A DNA stretch of 64,000 nt from Microvirga lenta (GCF_020532555.1 NZ_JAJBBR010000002.1:62001-126000); one strand, 5' to 3'. Numbered from the stretch's first letter, positions 1 to 9,832 are shown. A program made the numbers and translations. Notes: generated from the letters alone by a model not told the origin.

Positions 1-1
1 G

Positions 2-1594
2 ATGGGCCTGAGCGCCACGTTGAAGGTCCAGTCGCGGGCGAACCTGTTCTCCCATCTCATCAGTCTGTCCCCATCGTTCTTCGAGGCCCGTCACCTGGGT
101 GACGTAACATCGAGATTCCATTCTCAGGAGACGATCCTCGATGCGATCACCACCGAGCTGATCGAGGCGATCATGGACGGCCTGATGGTGGGCCTCACCC
201 TCGCCATCATGCTGGTGATTGCACCGGGCATGACGGCAATCGTTCTCGCCGGAGCCGCCTTGTACGGCATTCTGCGCTGGGCCTTGTACACTCCGTTGCG
301 CCAAGCCTCCATGGAGGCCATCGTTTGGGAGGCAAGACTCGACACGCACTTCCTCGAGACCTTGCGCGGCATCCGCACGATCAAGCTCTTCAATGGCCAG
401 GAAGACCGTCGCGCCCATTGGCTGAATCTTCTGGTCGAGACAACCAATCGAAATCTGACGGCGGAGAAGCTCAGGTTCCTCTTCCGGACCGGCAACATGC
501 TGCTCATGGGGATCCTCAAGATCCTGATCATCTGGCTCGGTGCCAGACAGGTTTTGGACAACACTCTTTCCGTGGGCCTGCTTCTGGCCTTCATCGCCTA
601 TAAGGACCAATTCATCAGCCGCGTGAGCATTCTCATCGACCGGGCCGTAGACCTGAAGATGCTGCGTCTTCACGCAGAGCGCCTGGCTGACATCGCGCTC
701 ACGGAGCCGGAGACGCGCACCTCCCTCGTGCCGGCACCAGGAGGTCAGCGCCCTCCGACCATCGAGCTGAGGAATGTCAGCTTCCGCTACAACGAACAGG
801 ATCCGTGGGTTCTCGACAACGTCAATCTTCGCATCGAGGCTCGGGAATCAGTCGCGATCGTAGGGCCGTCCGGAGGTGGCAAGTCGACGCTCCTGAAGCT
901 GCTGACCGGCCTGATCAAGCCCTGCCACGGCGAGATTTTGATCGACGGAGAGCCTCTCGCCCGAATCGGTCTGGAGAATTACCGAGCCATGATTGGCGTC
1001 GTCATGCAGGACGACCAACTCTTCGCCGGCTCCATTGCCGACAACATCAGCTTCTTCTCCGAGCAGCCTGATATCGATCGCATTATGCTTTGCGCCAAGC
1101 AGGCAGCCGTTCACGATGATATCGCGGCCATGCCCATGGGGTACGCTACGCTGATCGGCGACATGGGCACTGTTCTCTCCGGGGGCCAGAAGCAGCGTGT
1201 GGTGATCGCGCGTGCACTCTACCGCCAACCAGGCATTCTATTGCTTGACGAAGCCACGAGCCATCTGGACGTTGAGCGGGAAAAAACGGTGAATGCGGCT
1301 TTCAGGGCCATGGGGATCACGCGCATCGTCATTGCCCACCGGCCGGAGACCATCCGCATGTCGGGGCGCGTGATCGTTCTCGAACAGGGAAAGCTCCGTG
1401 CAGGAGCGCCATTCCAGCGACATCACGTCTACCAGGAGAACGCGATCCATGCACCGTACCTCCTGGAGGCCGCCCTCACCAACAAAAGGGACAAAAAGAG
1501 AAAGGAGAGGAGAGGACGAAGGAAAGCCGGCAGAATGCCACACGCCGCTCCAGCTCCAGACCGCGCTGAGACTGGGGGCGAGATAGCACGATGA
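2..1594 (+). CDS. Bacteriocin/CvaB-type ABC exporter, 3' part (partial)
   Basis: Fused permease-ATPase subunit of a peptide- or protein-exporting ABC transporter in the inner membrane. The window opens inside the gene: the first visible residues already align with the middle of the transmembrane domain of CvaB/RaxB-like exporters (motif FEARHLGDVTSRF), so the N-terminal part, probably a C39 peptidase domain, lies upstream and the first ATG here is not the start. The ATPase domain is complete: Walker A GPSGGGKST near residue 289, signature LSGGQKQR near 391, Walker B ILLLDEAT near 412 and the H-loop IAHRPE. The last 60 residues form a Lys/Arg-rich tail after the ATPase and look less constrained. 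An HlyD-type partner is expected upstream, outside the window. Substrate unknown. Confidence 0.88.
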   Translation: MGLSATLKVQSRANLFSHLISLSPSFFEARHLGDVTSRFHSQETILDAITTELIEAIMDGLMVGLTLAIMLVIAPGMTAIVLAGAALYGILRWALYTPLRQASMEAIVWEARLDTHFLETLRGIRTIKLFNGQEDRRAHWLNLLVETTNRNLTAEKLRFLFRTGNMLLMGILKILIIWLGARQVLDNTLSVGLLLAFIAYKDQFISRVSILIDRAVDLKMLRLHAERLADIALTEPETRTSLVPAPGGQRPPTIELRNVSFRYNEQDPWVLDNVNLRIEARESVAIVGPSGGGKSTLLKLLTGLIKPCHGEILIDGEPLARIGLENYRAMIGVVMQDDQLFAGSIADNISFFSEQPDIDRIMLCAKQAAVHDDIAAMPMGYATLIGDMGTVLSGGQKQRVVIARALYRQPGILLLDEATSHLDVEREKTVNAAFRAMGITRIVIAHRPETIRMSGRVIVLEQGKLRAGAPFQRHHVYQENAIHAPYLLEAALTNKRDKKRKERRGRRKAGRMPHAAPAPDRAETGGEIAR

Positions 1595-1637
1595 GACCGG
1601 CGGCCTCCTCGCCGGTCCTGTTCTGACAAGAACTGTG

Positions 1638-2837
1638 TCAGAGCTCAAGCGCCAGGCAAGGCACCTCCCTCTCCCGCAGCTTGTCACAAGCGTCCTGCGC
1701 AGCCTTGCGATCCGTGAATCCGGCAAAACGGGCGCGAACGAAGGTCTTGTAAGGCTCCGTCACCGGTTCGACGCCCTCTAGAATATCGCCGTACTTGCTT
1801 TGCGCGGTCTTCAGCATCTCCACGGCCGCATCGCTGCTGGGAAGCGCACCGATCTGAATCGCATATCCGGAGCTGCGTGCAGCCGGTCCCGCGGCAGTCG
1901 GAGCACTCTTCTCCGCCACCGGAGTCGTGGTGGCCGTTGCCGCTGCCGTCACTACGGCGGGATCGGCGGAAGCCACCATCACCGGAGACCTCCTGACCGC
2001 CATGAGGATTTCCTGCGCATAGCCCTTTCCGGCTTGCGCCTTCGGCAGGTAGCGCGAGATGAGCGAGGCCATGTGCTGGTCTCGGCTCTTAGCCGTTCGG
2101 CCGCCTAAGACCACGGCGACCACCTTGCGTCCTCCACGCCGCGCCGAAGTCACCAGGTTGAAGCCGGAGGCACGGATGTAGCCCGTCTTGATGCCGTCGA
2201 CGCCCTTGATCTTCCCCACAAGCCGGTTGTGGCTCCTGTAGGTCCGTCCCTGATAGGTGAAGGAGCGCGTCTTGAAATAAGCATAGTAACGCGGGAACCG
2301 GACCTGAAGCGCGGCGCCGAGGATCATCATGTCTCGTGCGGTGGTGACTTGCCCCGGGTCGGGAAGACCGGACGCATTGCGGAACTGAGTGTTGGCCATG
2401 CCGAGCTCGTGAGCGGTCCGGGTCATGCGTTCCGCAAAGGCTTTCTCGCTTCCTGCCAAGTTCTCTGCGATCACGACAGCCGCGTCGTTGGCCGAACGCG
2501 TCACGAGAGCCTTGATGGCATGCTCGACCGCGATGGTCCGCCCTGCACGCAACCCAAGCTTTGTCGGCACTTGCCCAGCCGCGTGGGCGGAGACCTTGAG
2601 AGGCGTGTTCAGCTTCACCCTACCCCTCTCCAGATCCTCGAACAGGACATAGAGCGTCATCATCTTGGTGAGCGACGCGGGATAACGTCGCTCGTCGGCG
2701 GCATCGGAGTAGAGCACCTTTCCGGACGTGATGTCCCACACGATGGCGGCGTAGCGTGAATTGGCCAGCCCCTGAGCCGGAAGCAGAAGCAGGAAGAAAG
2801 CGAAAAGCCTAGCGAATACGGTCCGCGAGCGGACCAT
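1638..2837 (-). CDS. D-alanyl-D-alanine carboxypeptidase (PBP5/6 type) with SPOR domain
   Basis: Periplasmic penicillin-binding protein that trims the terminal D-Ala of peptidoglycan stem peptides. The chosen ATG at 2837 gives 399 residues with a signal peptide (hydrophobic run FAFFLLLLPAQGLA). All three active-site motifs are visible: SLTK at 55-58, SAN at 115-117 and KTG at 217-219. A Pro/Ala/Thr-rich linker (about 300-325) leads to a C-terminal SPOR domain starting SGYAIQIGA, which in this family binds denuded septal peptidoglycan. The frame stays open upstream to a TTG at 2891, but that adds residues before the signal peptide. No strong ribosome-binding site decides the start. It faces the ABC exporter convergently with a 43-base gap. 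Confidence 0.9.
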   Translation of the reverse strand: MVRSRTVFARLFAFFLLLLPAQGLANSRYAAIVWDITSGKVLYSDAADERRYPASLTKMMTLYVLFEDLERGRVKLNTPLKVSAHAAGQVPTKLGLRAGRTIAVEHAIKALVTRSANDAAVVIAENLAGSEKAFAERMTRTAHELGMANTQFRNASGLPDPGQVTTARDMMILGAALQVRFPRYYAYFKTRSFTYQGRTYRSHNRLVGKIKGVDGIKTGYIRASGFNLVTSARRGGRKVVAVVLGGRTAKSRDQHMASLISRYLPKAQAGKGYAQEILMAVRRSPVMVASADPAVVTAAATATTTPVAEKSAPTAAGPAARSSGYAIQIGALPSSDAAVEMLKTAQSKYGDILEGVEPVTEPYKTFVRARFAGFTDRKAAQDACDKLREREVPCLALEL

Positions 2838-3343
2838 AATGGCGACGAGATGAATGAGAGACCGTTGCTGCAACGATAAGGCCCTGTCCAATTTCGAATT
2901 CGGGAATATCGGCGACTGCCTTGGGAGCAGGCTCGATTGGGTCGGTTAACACTGGGTAAAGGCTGGCGCGCTTTCGTCAAAGCCCTGAGGCCCCAGGCCG
3001 AGCGAGCGCACAAAAAACACGTAAGTCCCAGCACCATAGGCAGGTTGACCAAAGAACATGCAACTTCGCGTCCAGGCGAGACTTCCCATTCCTGTCCGAG
3101 CATGTTAGGAGTGCGGCACTCGAATGCTGCATTGCAGCATGATATCCCCCGAGCATTAAGCGATCCGATGTAGGCTGATCCACCACATTCATATGTCTTG
3201 CCGCGCCCATTCGGGCCTGCGGCACGCATGGTGTTGATCGGCCCAATCCAGCTCGCTGCCGTGCGCCTCGCGCACCTATCTCCTTCTTCCCATTTCTAAC
3301 TCTCGGCCTCCTTGGCCGGAGAGCGCCTTGGAGTTTCCAGCCT
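2838..3343. other. Intergenic region with a perfect 17-bp palindrome
   Basis: This stretch separates two divergently transcribed genes and must hold both promoters. Short open frames here look like shadows, without a credible start or composition. Two structures stand out: ATGCTGCA-T-TGCAGCAT (3124-3140), and a GC-rich hairpin CGGCC-tcctt-GGCCG just before the sulP ribosome-binding region. I see no clear -35/-10 pair. Confidence 0.5.
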
Positions 3344-4825
3344 ATGTCTTTCGCTCGCCTCCGCTCCGAGTGGTTCGGCAACATTCGTGGCGACCTTCTC
3401 GCAGGTCTCGTCGTTGCCCTCGCCCTCATTCCCGAAGCCATCGCCTTCTCGATCATCGCCGGCGTCGACCCCAAGATCGGCCTCTACGCGTCGTTCTCCA
3501 TTGCAGTCATCATCGCCTTCGTGGGCGGCCGCCCGGGCATGATCTCGGCCGCCACCGCAGCCACGGCCGTGCTGATGATCACACTGGTGAAGGAGCATGG
3601 GCTGCAATACCTGCTCTTTGCGACGATTCTGGCAGGAGTCATCCAGGTCTTGGCGGGTCTTCTCCGCCTGGGTCATCTCATGCGCTTCGTATCGCGTTCC
3701 GTCATGACGGGCTTCGTCAACGCGCTGGCGATCCTGATCTTCATGGCCCAATTGCCTGAGTTGATCGGGGTCCCGTGGCTGACCTATGTGATGGTGGCAG
3801 GCGGGCTGGCCATCATCTACCTGTTTCCTCGCCTCACGAAGGCCATTCCTTCGCCGCTCGTCTGCATCGTTGTCCTCACTGCCATTTCACTGGCATTCGG
3901 ATTGGATCTGCGCACCGTCGGCGACATGGGCGAATTGCCCTCGACCCTGCCTGTCTTTCTGCTGCCGGACGTGCCTCTGAATCTGGAGACGTTTCTGATC
4001 GTCCTGCCGTATTCGGCCGCCGTAGCCGCTGTCGGTCTTCTGGAATCCCTTATGACGGCCTCCATCGTCGATGAGCTGACCGATACGCCCAGCGACAAAA
4101 ACCGGGAATGCATCGGCCAAGGCATCGCCAACTTCATCACCGGCTTCCTTGGCGGCATGGCAGGTTGCGCCATGATCGGCCAATCGGTCATCAACGTGAA
4201 ATCCGGCGGGCGTGGACGTCTCTCCACCTTCAGTGCCGGGATCTTCCTTCTCTTCCTGATTGTCGTTCTCGGCGACTGGGTCAGCATCATCCCCATGGCA
4301 GCCCTCGTGGCAATCATGATCATGGTGTCCATAGGGACTTTCAGCTGGACGTCGCTCAAGGATCTGGCCGTTCATCCGCGCCGATCCAGCATCGTCATGC
4401 TTGCGACCGTCGCCGGGGTTGTCTTCACCCATAACCTCGCCATCGGCGTCCTAATCGGTGTGCTTCTGTCGGGCATCTTCTTCGCTTCCAAGGTGGCGCA
4501 GATCTTCCGCGTGACTTCGACCGTTTCCGAAGACGAGCTCGAGCGGACCTATATCGTCGAGGGGCAGGTCTTCTTTGCCTCGGCCGAGGACTTCACGGCC
4601 GCCTTCGACTTCAAGGAAGCGCTGGAGCGCGTCCGGATCGATGTGAGTCGCTCCCACATTTGGGATTTGTCCGGGGTGGCTGCACTCGATACGGTCGTCC
4701 TCAAGTTCCGCCGCGAAGGCACCGAGGTCGAGATCATCGGCCTCAATGAAGCGAGCGCGACGATCGTCGATAAGCTCGCCATTCATGATAAGCCCGGCGC
4801 CCTTGAGCGCCTAATGGGCCACTAA
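3344..4825 (+). CDS. SulP/SLC26-family anion transporter with STAS domain
   Basis: Inner-membrane anion transporter of the SulP family (sulfate, bicarbonate or dicarboxylate in characterised members); substrate not assignable from sequence. It has 493 residues. The N-terminal region carries the family signature for SulP ([20 protein letters not shown], about 24-43), followed by many hydrophobic helices to about residue 390. The last 95 residues form a STAS domain, including [20 protein letters not shown] sits 11 bases before the ATG. The universal stress protein gene follows after 12 bases, so the two are probably co-transcribed. Confidence 0.9.
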   Translation: MSFARLRSEWFGNIRGDLLAGLVVALALIPEAIAFSIIAGVDPKIGLYASFSIAVIIAFVGGRPGMISAATAATAVLMITLVKEHGLQYLLFATILAGVIQVLAGLLRLGHLMRFVSRSVMTGFVNALAILIFMAQLPELIGVPWLTYVMVAGGLAIIYLFPRLTKAIPSPLVCIVVLTAISLAFGLDLRTVGDMGELPSTLPVFLLPDVPLNLETFLIVLPYSAAVAAVGLLESLMTASIVDELTDTPSDKNRECIGQGIANFITGFLGGMAGCAMIGQSVINVKSGGRGRLSTFSAGIFLLFLIVVLGDWVSIIPMAALVAIMIMVSIGTFSWTSLKDLAVHPRRSSIVMLATVAGVVFTHNLAIGVLIGVLLSGIFFASKVAQIFRVTSTVSEDELERTYIVEGQVFFASAEDFTAAFDFKEALERVRIDVSRSHIWDLSGVAALDTVVLKFRREGTEVEIIGLNEASATIVDKLAIHDKPGALERLMGH

Positions 4826-4837
4826 GGGAGAAATGCC

Positions 4838-5692
4838 ATGACCAAGATACTCGCCTTCATCGACGGGTCCATCTACGCCCAGAGCGTCTGCGATCTTGCT
4901 GCCTGGGCGGCGAACCGGGTTTCGGGCTCAGTCGAGGTACTGCACGTCTTGGGCCGCCGTCAGGTCGCCAGCGCACCGGCGGATCTGAGTGGAAACCTGA
5001 ACGTGGACGAGCGCGACGAGCTCCTGACGGAGCTGGCCGCCCTCGACGAGCAGAGGTCCAAACTTGCGCTCAGGCGCGGACGGCTCCTGCTCGACGAGGC
5101 CAAGGCGCGCCTGAAGGACGCCAACGTCAAGGAGGTATCCACCAAGCTCCGCAACGGCGATATCGTCGAGGCGGTCGGGGAATTCGAGGCGGACGCCGAC
5201 CTCCTGATGATCGGCAAAAGAGGCGAGGCTGCCGATTTCGCCAAGGGACACCTCGGATCGAATCTGGAGCGGGTCGTTCGCGCCAGCCATAAACCGATCC
5301 TGGTGGCCGCACGGGCTTTCCGCCCGATCAGCCGCGTCCTCATCGCTTATGACGGCGGCGCCAGCGCCAACAAGGCGGTGGAGCATGTGATCCGGGATCC
5401 TCTCCTGAGGGGCCTGGATTGCGAGATGCTCATGGTCGGCGCCCGGGAGGGCGAGCCTCGCTTCCATCTGGATGCCGCCGCAGGACGGCTGCGGGACGCC
5501 GGCTTCAAGGTTCAGTCGCACCTATTGCAGGGCAGCCCCGAGGAGGTGATTGGGGACAAGGTCGAGAAGGATGGGATCGACCTTCTCGTGATGGGAGCCT
5601 ATGGCCACACCCGCATCCGCAATCTCGTCGTCGGCAGCACGACCACGGCCATGATCCAGCGCTGCAAGATCCCGGTGCTGCTCTTCAGGTAA
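4838..5692 (+). CDS. Universal stress protein with tandem UspA domains
   Basis: Cytoplasmic protein of 284 residues with two UspA-type alpha/beta domains: residues 1-150 beginning MTKILAFIDGSIYA, and about 168-284 beginning RVLIAYDGGASANKAV. The second domain ends with a Usp ATP-binding-like motif (GAYGHTRIRNLVVGSTTTAM). Tandem Usp proteins bind nucleotides and support stress survival; the specific role here is unknown. The ribosome-binding site AAGGGAG precedes the ATG. Position right after sulP suggests a shared transcript, as seen for other SulP-Usp gene pairs. Confidence 0.9.
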   Translation: MTKILAFIDGSIYAQSVCDLAAWAANRVSGSVEVLHVLGRRQVASAPADLSGNLNVDERDELLTELAALDEQRSKLALRRGRLLLDEAKARLKDANVKEVSTKLRNGDIVEAVGEFEADADLLMIGKRGEAADFAKGHLGSNLERVVRASHKPILVAARAFRPISRVLIAYDGGASANKAVEHVIRDPLLRGLDCEMLMVGAREGEPRFHLDAAAGRLRDAGFKVQSHLLQGSPEEVIGDKVEKDGIDLLVMGAYGHTRIRNLVVGSTTTAMIQRCKIPVLLFR

Positions 5693-5738
5693 GCTCCGAG
5701 GTTCCGGGAGACGAGCAACATCAGGTTTTCCGGTTCGT

Positions 5739-5762
5739 CTTCCTGAAACTGCGGACAGGAAG
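5739..5762. terminator. Candidate hairpin between convergent genes
   Basis: CTTCCTG (5739-5745) and CAGGAAG (5756-5762) form a 7-bp stem with a 10-base loop in the short gap between the Usp gene and the convergent phosphoesterase gene. There is no clear T tract, so the call rests on position and stem only. Confidence 0.3.
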
Positions 5763-5770
5763 CGGCCGGC

Positions 5771-6493
5771 TCAGAGTTCGAGGATTCCGTAAGGGCGACC
5801 AGTCGGCTTCTCGATATGGGAAGCCACGTTGTAGACGGGCTGTCCTCCGGGTGTCCGGCCCTCGTACTTTCCGATATGGGCATGGCCGTGGACGACGGCG
5901 CTGACCTTGAAGCGGTCTATGATCTCGGCCAGACGAGACGATCCCAGGAACGGATAGATCTCCAGCGGCTCGCCTTCGATCGTCTCGGTGATCGGAGCAT
6001 AGTGAAGCACGACCAGGGAGCGCTCGCTGCGCACGGCTCGCATGGCGTTCTCCAGGCGCAGGGCCTCATTGACCGTCTCCGAGACGAATTGCTTGTAGGC
6101 CGGCTCTCCGAAGGCTCCGAGCATCCGGCGGCCGAAGCCCCCGGCAAAGCCTTTCACACCCACGAAACCGACTCCTCCGATCTCGACGGAACTGCCATCG
6201 AGAACGTGGACGCCCGCATCCCGGACGATCTGGGTCACCTTCTCGACTTGACCGCACTCATAGTCATGATTGCCGAGCACCGCCACCACTGGAATGGTGC
6301 AATACCTCAGATCCTCTACCAGGATCTCGGCCTCGCGCGGCTTGCCCAGATCCGTCAGATCACCCGCGAGCACCAGAACGTCCGCATTCTCTGAAATCTC
6401 GGAGAAGAGTTCTCGGTGAGGTGCTTTCTGGGTCTCCTTGATATGAAGATCCGCCATAGCCGCAACCTTCAGCGGGCCGTTCTTACCACTCAT
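5771..6493 (-). CDS. Calcineurin-like metallophosphoesterase
   Basis: Predicted cytoplasmic metal-dependent phosphoesterase of 240 residues; the substrate is unknown. The family metal-binding motifs appear in order: D-x-H in MADLHIKETQ, LAGDLTDLG, LGNHDYE and VVHGHAH. The start at 6493 is chosen because an AGGAGA ribosome-binding site lies just upstream and the conserved domain begins within a dozen residues. The frame stays open upstream, but that extension is Arg-rich and resembles no family member. It is convergent with the Usp gene and has no operon partner on its own strand. Confidence 0.85.
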   Translation of the reverse strand: MSGKNGPLKVAAMADLHIKETQKAPHRELFSEISENADVLVLAGDLTDLGKPREAEILVEDLRYCTIPVVAVLGNHDYECGQVEKVTQIVRDAGVHVLDGSSVEIGGVGFVGVKGFAGGFGRRMLGAFGEPAYKQFVSETVNEALRLENAMRAVRSERSLVVLHYAPITETIEGEPLEIYPFLGSSRLAEIIDRFKVSAVVHGHAHIGKYEGRTPGGQPVYNVASHIEKPTGRPYGILEL

Positions 6494-6704
6494 CAATATC
6501 TCCTCTCTTTCCGCATGCCTCCCTCCACCGCGAAGGCCGGTGGCCGGCACTCTGCCGTCGCGACCGGTGAGCCGGATACGGTCCTGCAGACCAGAGCAAG
6601 AGGCCGCTCCGACGACCTCAAATAGGGCTCGCTCGTTCTCACCCAAGATCACGGTGTACGAGAAAACGGATCAATAGTTCCATGCTCCCGCGACCCGCCT
6701 TCGC

Positions 6705-6998
6705 TCAGGAGGCGCCCGGAGGGGCAAAGAAACAAAGGACCTGCTTTGCGGGGTTTTCGCAGAGATGGAACTTGCCGCCCGGAGAGGGCTTGGCGGCATC
6801 CCGTGGGACGACCCGGCCGTCCCAGAGTTCCCAGCCGGCGATGGATTCCAGAACGGTTTCTCCATTCGCCTCGATCAGGGCGCGGCAATCCTTTTCGCTG
6901 CAGCAGGTTATTGGATACCAGTCGTGGGCATCCGTGACCGATACGCCGCTCCCCCAGAAGAAAGCGAACGCAATGGCAGATCTCGATATGCGTGCCAC
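6705..6998 (-). CDS. Small secreted hypothetical protein, Cys/Trp-rich
   Basis: Predicted exported protein of 97 residues, starting at a GTG with GGGAGG five to ten bases upstream. A short signal peptide (ISRSAIAFAFFWGSGVSVTDA) is followed by HDWYPITCCSEKDC, then a small domain with paired cysteines and HLCENPAKQVLCFFAP near the end. Proteins with an HDWYPxxCCS start recur in rhizobial-type genomes as uncharacterised secreted proteins; I know of no function. The four or more cysteines suggest disulfides in the periplasm. A longer upstream frame exists but breaks the signal-peptide architecture. Confidence 0.7.
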   Translation of the reverse strand: MARISRSAIAFAFFWGSGVSVTDAHDWYPITCCSEKDCRALIEANGETVLESIAGWELWDGRVVPRDAAKPSPGGKFHLCENPAKQVLCFFAPPGAS

Positions 6999-7177
6999 GT
7001 CACCCTCCCGAGCGATGCCCACGCTAACGTTGGGGCACCGCAAAGGTTCACAGGAGGATATCGACCTTCGTACCATTTGGCTCGGAACGGGCCGGACGTG
7101 ACGAGAGTGACAGGGTAACAGCCATTCTGTAACCACAATTGCCGTAGACAGGCCGTAACGGTCCGGAGGCAGCCCAC

Positions 7178-8089
7178 GTGTCATTTTCTCTCATTTCTGC
7201 TCCCATCCGGGCAGCCTCGACGATTCTTGCCGACACCTTCACGAGCTTTTCTCGAAACGACGGGATGGCGCTTGCCAGTCACGTGGCCCTGTCGCTCGTG
7301 ATCGCGCTCTTTCCGTTCCTGGTCTGCGTTGCTGGGCTCGCGGGTTTGCTCGGAGCAGGGCGTATCTCCGATCACATCATTCACCTTCTTTTCGATTTCT
7401 GGCCCAACGGCGTGGCTGGCCCCCTCGCCAAGGAGGCGAACAAGGTACTTCTCGCCCGCAGCAGCCTTTTGACCATCGGCGCCGGGCTGACCATCCTGGT
7501 GGCGGCGAATGGGGTCGAAAGCTTGAGCGTGGCCTTGGATCGCGCTTACGGGGTGCAGCGCTCGCGTCCCTGGTGGCTCAGACGAATGATCGGCGTTTCG
7601 TTCGTTCTGATCGGGGCGGGCGCTCTGGTCGCATCGGCGGTCCTGATCGTCCTGTGGCCTTCGATATGGCGAACGACCGCCTCCTACGTGACGGACCTGA
7701 AAGGCGTCAGGGTGACCTACGACACCATCCGTTTCAGCCTCGCCTCGGTTGTTCTGATCATAGGCCTCTTCGTGACCCATCTCTGGCTTCCCGATGAGCG
7801 CCCCCGCCTGCGCGATGTCGTCCCTGGCATCACCATGACCGTTCTCCTCTGGTTAGGAAGCGCTACGCTCTTCGGCGAGTACCTGGCGCGCTTCACGCAC
7901 CTGAAGACAACCTATGGCGGTTTGGCCGGCATCCTGACGGCTCTGATCTTCCTGCAGTTATCCGCGGCCATCTTCATCCTTGGTGCGGAACTGAATGCGG
8001 CAATCGGGCGGCGGCGGAAGCGGAAGCCCGCTCTCACCCCGGTGAGCGGCGGCTTGGAAGACCTCGACGCGAGTTCAGTGGCTTGCTGA
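7178..8089 (+). CDS. YihY/BrkB-family inner-membrane protein
   Basis: Polytopic membrane protein of 303 residues with about six hydrophobic segments and the family-typical stretch around YGGLAGILTALIFLQLSAAIFILGAE. The family was once thought to contain RNase BN; no firm function is known. Translation starts at GTG, supported by GGAGG seven bases upstream. The divergent start region with the small secreted protein (6998) is about 180 bases. The C-terminus is short and basic (RRRKRKPA), probably cytoplasmic. Confidence 0.88.
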   Translation: MSFSLISAPIRAASTILADTFTSFSRNDGMALASHVALSLVIALFPFLVCVAGLAGLLGAGRISDHIIHLLFDFWPNGVAGPLAKEANKVLLARSSLLTIGAGLTILVAANGVESLSVALDRAYGVQRSRPWWLRRMIGVSFVLIGAGALVASAVLIVLWPSIWRTTASYVTDLKGVRVTYDTIRFSLASVVLIIGLFVTHLWLPDERPRLRDVVPGITMTVLLWLGSATLFGEYLARFTHLKTTYGGLAGILTALIFLQLSAAIFILGAELNAAIGRRRKRKPALTPVSGGLEDLDASSVAC

Positions 8090-8092
8090 TCC

Positions 8093-8117
8093 GGCCTCTC
8101 CGCCCGCGGCAGAGGCC
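8093..8117 (+). terminator. Candidate terminator after the BrkB gene
   Basis: GGCCTCT (8093-8099) pairs with AGAGGCC (8111-8117), a 7-bp GC-rich stem starting four bases after the stop codon. No T tract follows. Confidence 0.35.
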
Positions 8118-8185
8118 CGCGCGGGCTCATGGGAAACCATTGCAGGACTGATGAGGACCGGGACAGCCCTGATGACAAAGGCGGC

Positions 8186-8215
8186 TTGACACATCGCCAA
8201 GCGACTTCCTACACT
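8186..8215 (+). promoter_or_regulatory. Sigma70-type promoter of the aldehyde dehydrogenase operon
   Basis: TTGACA (8186-8191) and TACACT (8210-8215) are separated by 18 bases. Transcription would start near 8222, inside the palindromic operator that follows. The TctC operon promoter at 24362-24391 has the same layout. Confidence 0.7.
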
Positions 8216-8220
8216 TCTTG

Positions 8221-8238
8221 TCATATGACGTTATATGA
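8221..8238. promoter_or_regulatory. Palindromic operator, probably for the GntR regulator
   Basis: TCATATGACGTTATATGA is an 18-base palindrome with one mismatched pair. It begins six bases after the -10 box, a place where a bound repressor would block initiation. Its core TATGACGTTATA matches the palindrome at 24339-24352, next to a GntR gene, at 11 of 12 positions. Confidence 0.65.
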
Positions 8239-8360
8239 CCTCTCATCCTGATCGGCGGCCGGTTGAAAATTGGCCCTTATTGGGTGCTCAGGTCTTGAGG
8301 ATCAGACCAGCTGACTTGGCACGACTGCCACATGGCAGAAAGCCTCGCCAGAATGGTCGG

Positions 8361-9806
8361 ATGAAGGGAGTGCCGTCCGTGCTTGAAACAGCTCTTCGCA
8401 AACCGAAGTTGATCGACTCGGTCAATCCCGCCACAGGCAAAGTCATTGCGAGTTTCGAAGAGTACCAGCCCGATGATATCGAGCAGGCTCTCGAGGAGGC
8501 CTCACAGGCGCAGCGGGCGTGGGCACACGTACCAGTCAGCGAGCGGGTCAGGCTCTTGACGAAGGCTGCCAAGGTTTTGCGTTCGAGGAAAGCGCACTAC
8601 GCCAGCCTCATCACATCGGAAATGGGAAAGCCCATCCTCGAAGCCGAGGCCGAGGTCGAGAAATGCGCCTGGAACTGCGACTTCTACGCCGCACAGGCTG
8701 AGCGCTTCCTAGCTCCCGAGCAGGTTCCCAGCAATGCATCGGAGAGCATGGTCGTCTTTGATCCGTTGGGCGTCATTCTCGCAATCATGCCCTGGAACTA
8801 TCCCTTTTGGCAGCTCTTCCGCTTCCTCGCCCCTGCCCTGGCGGCCGGGAACGGTGCGGTCCTGAAGCATGCCAGCAACGTGCCTCAGTGCGCTCTGGCC
8901 ATCGAAGAGGTGCTGCGGGACGCCGGCGCCCCCACGGGTCTCTTTCGTACGCTCATCGTCGGAGCCTCCGCAGTCGAGGGCCTCATCGAGGATCCACGCA
9001 TCGCCGCGGTGACCCTTACGGGCTCCACCGAGGTCGGAAGTCTGGTCGCGAGCCAGGCAGGCCGGCAGATCAAGAAACAGGTGCTGGAACTCGGAGGATC
9101 GGATCCGTTCATCGTTCTCGCCGATGCCGATGTGGAAGCGGCAGCGGCGGTAGCGGTCCGAGCCCGCTTTCTGAACGTCGGACAGAGCTGCATCGCCGCA
9201 AAGCGCTTTATTGTCGAGGAGAGCGTGGCCGATGCCTTTGCCGCGGCCCTGTGCGCGAAAGTCGAGGCACTCGTCGTTGACGATCCCATGAGACGCGACT
9301 GCAATATCGGCCCCATGGCGAGGGCCAATTTGCGCGACGACCTGCACTCGCAGGTCGAGCGCTCCGTCGCAGCCGGAGCCGAACTACTTACGGGCGGGCA
9401 CCCCCTGGATCGACCCGGTTTCTATTATGCACCGACGGTTCTCGACCGTGTTACCCCCGATATGGCAGCCTTCGTCGAGGAAACCTTCGGACCGGCCGCA
9501 GCGATCATTCGTGTGCGGAATGCGGAGGAGGCAGTCGAACTCGCCAACAGGACGGAGTTCGGCCTCGGCGCCGCCCTTTGGACGGGCGATCTTGAGCGAG
9601 CCCGGGTTCTTGCCCGCCGTATCGAGGCAGGCGCGGTGTTCATCAACGGCATGGTCGCGTCGGATCCGAGACTTCCCTTCGGCGGTATCAAGAAATCCGG
9701 ATACGGACGCGAACTCGGGGTCTTCGGTATTCGCGAATTCACGAACATCAAGACGATCTGGATCGGCCCGGCGCAGGACGCGACCCGCGTGACCTTGTCC
9801 GAGTGA
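8361..9806 (+). CDS. NAD(P)-dependent aldehyde dehydrogenase, succinate-semialdehyde-like
   Basis: Oxidises an aldehyde to a carboxylate in the cytoplasm; the nearest family by eye is GabD1-type succinate-semialdehyde dehydrogenase, but the substrate is not certain. The catalytic glutamate lies in LELGGSDPF and the catalytic cysteine in NVGQSCIAAKR; FGPAAAIIR and PFGGIKKSGYGRE are typical C-terminal motifs. The ATG at 8361 gives 481 residues. An ATG at 8235 in the same frame would leave a leader of about 13 bases with no ribosome-binding site. First gene of a four-gene unit with cupin, Ldh-type dehydrogenase and ABM protein. Confidence 0.85.
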   Translation: MKGVPSVLETALRKPKLIDSVNPATGKVIASFEEYQPDDIEQALEEASQAQRAWAHVPVSERVRLLTKAAKVLRSRKAHYASLITSEMGKPILEAEAEVEKCAWNCDFYAAQAERFLAPEQVPSNASESMVVFDPLGVILAIMPWNYPFWQLFRFLAPALAAGNGAVLKHASNVPQCALAIEEVLRDAGAPTGLFRTLIVGASAVEGLIEDPRIAAVTLTGSTEVGSLVASQAGRQIKKQVLELGGSDPFIVLADADVEAAAAVAVRARFLNVGQSCIAAKRFIVEESVADAFAAALCAKVEALVVDDPMRRDCNIGPMARANLRDDLHSQVERSVAAGAELLTGGHPLDRPGFYYAPTVLDRVTPDMAAFVEETFGPAAAIIRVRNAEEAVELANRTEFGLGAALWTGDLERARVLARRIEAGAVFINGMVASDPRLPFGGIKKSGYGRELGVFGIREFTNIKTIWIGPAQDATRVTLSE

Positions 9807-9832
9807 ACGAAACGAAAGGGTGGAGACGAGGC

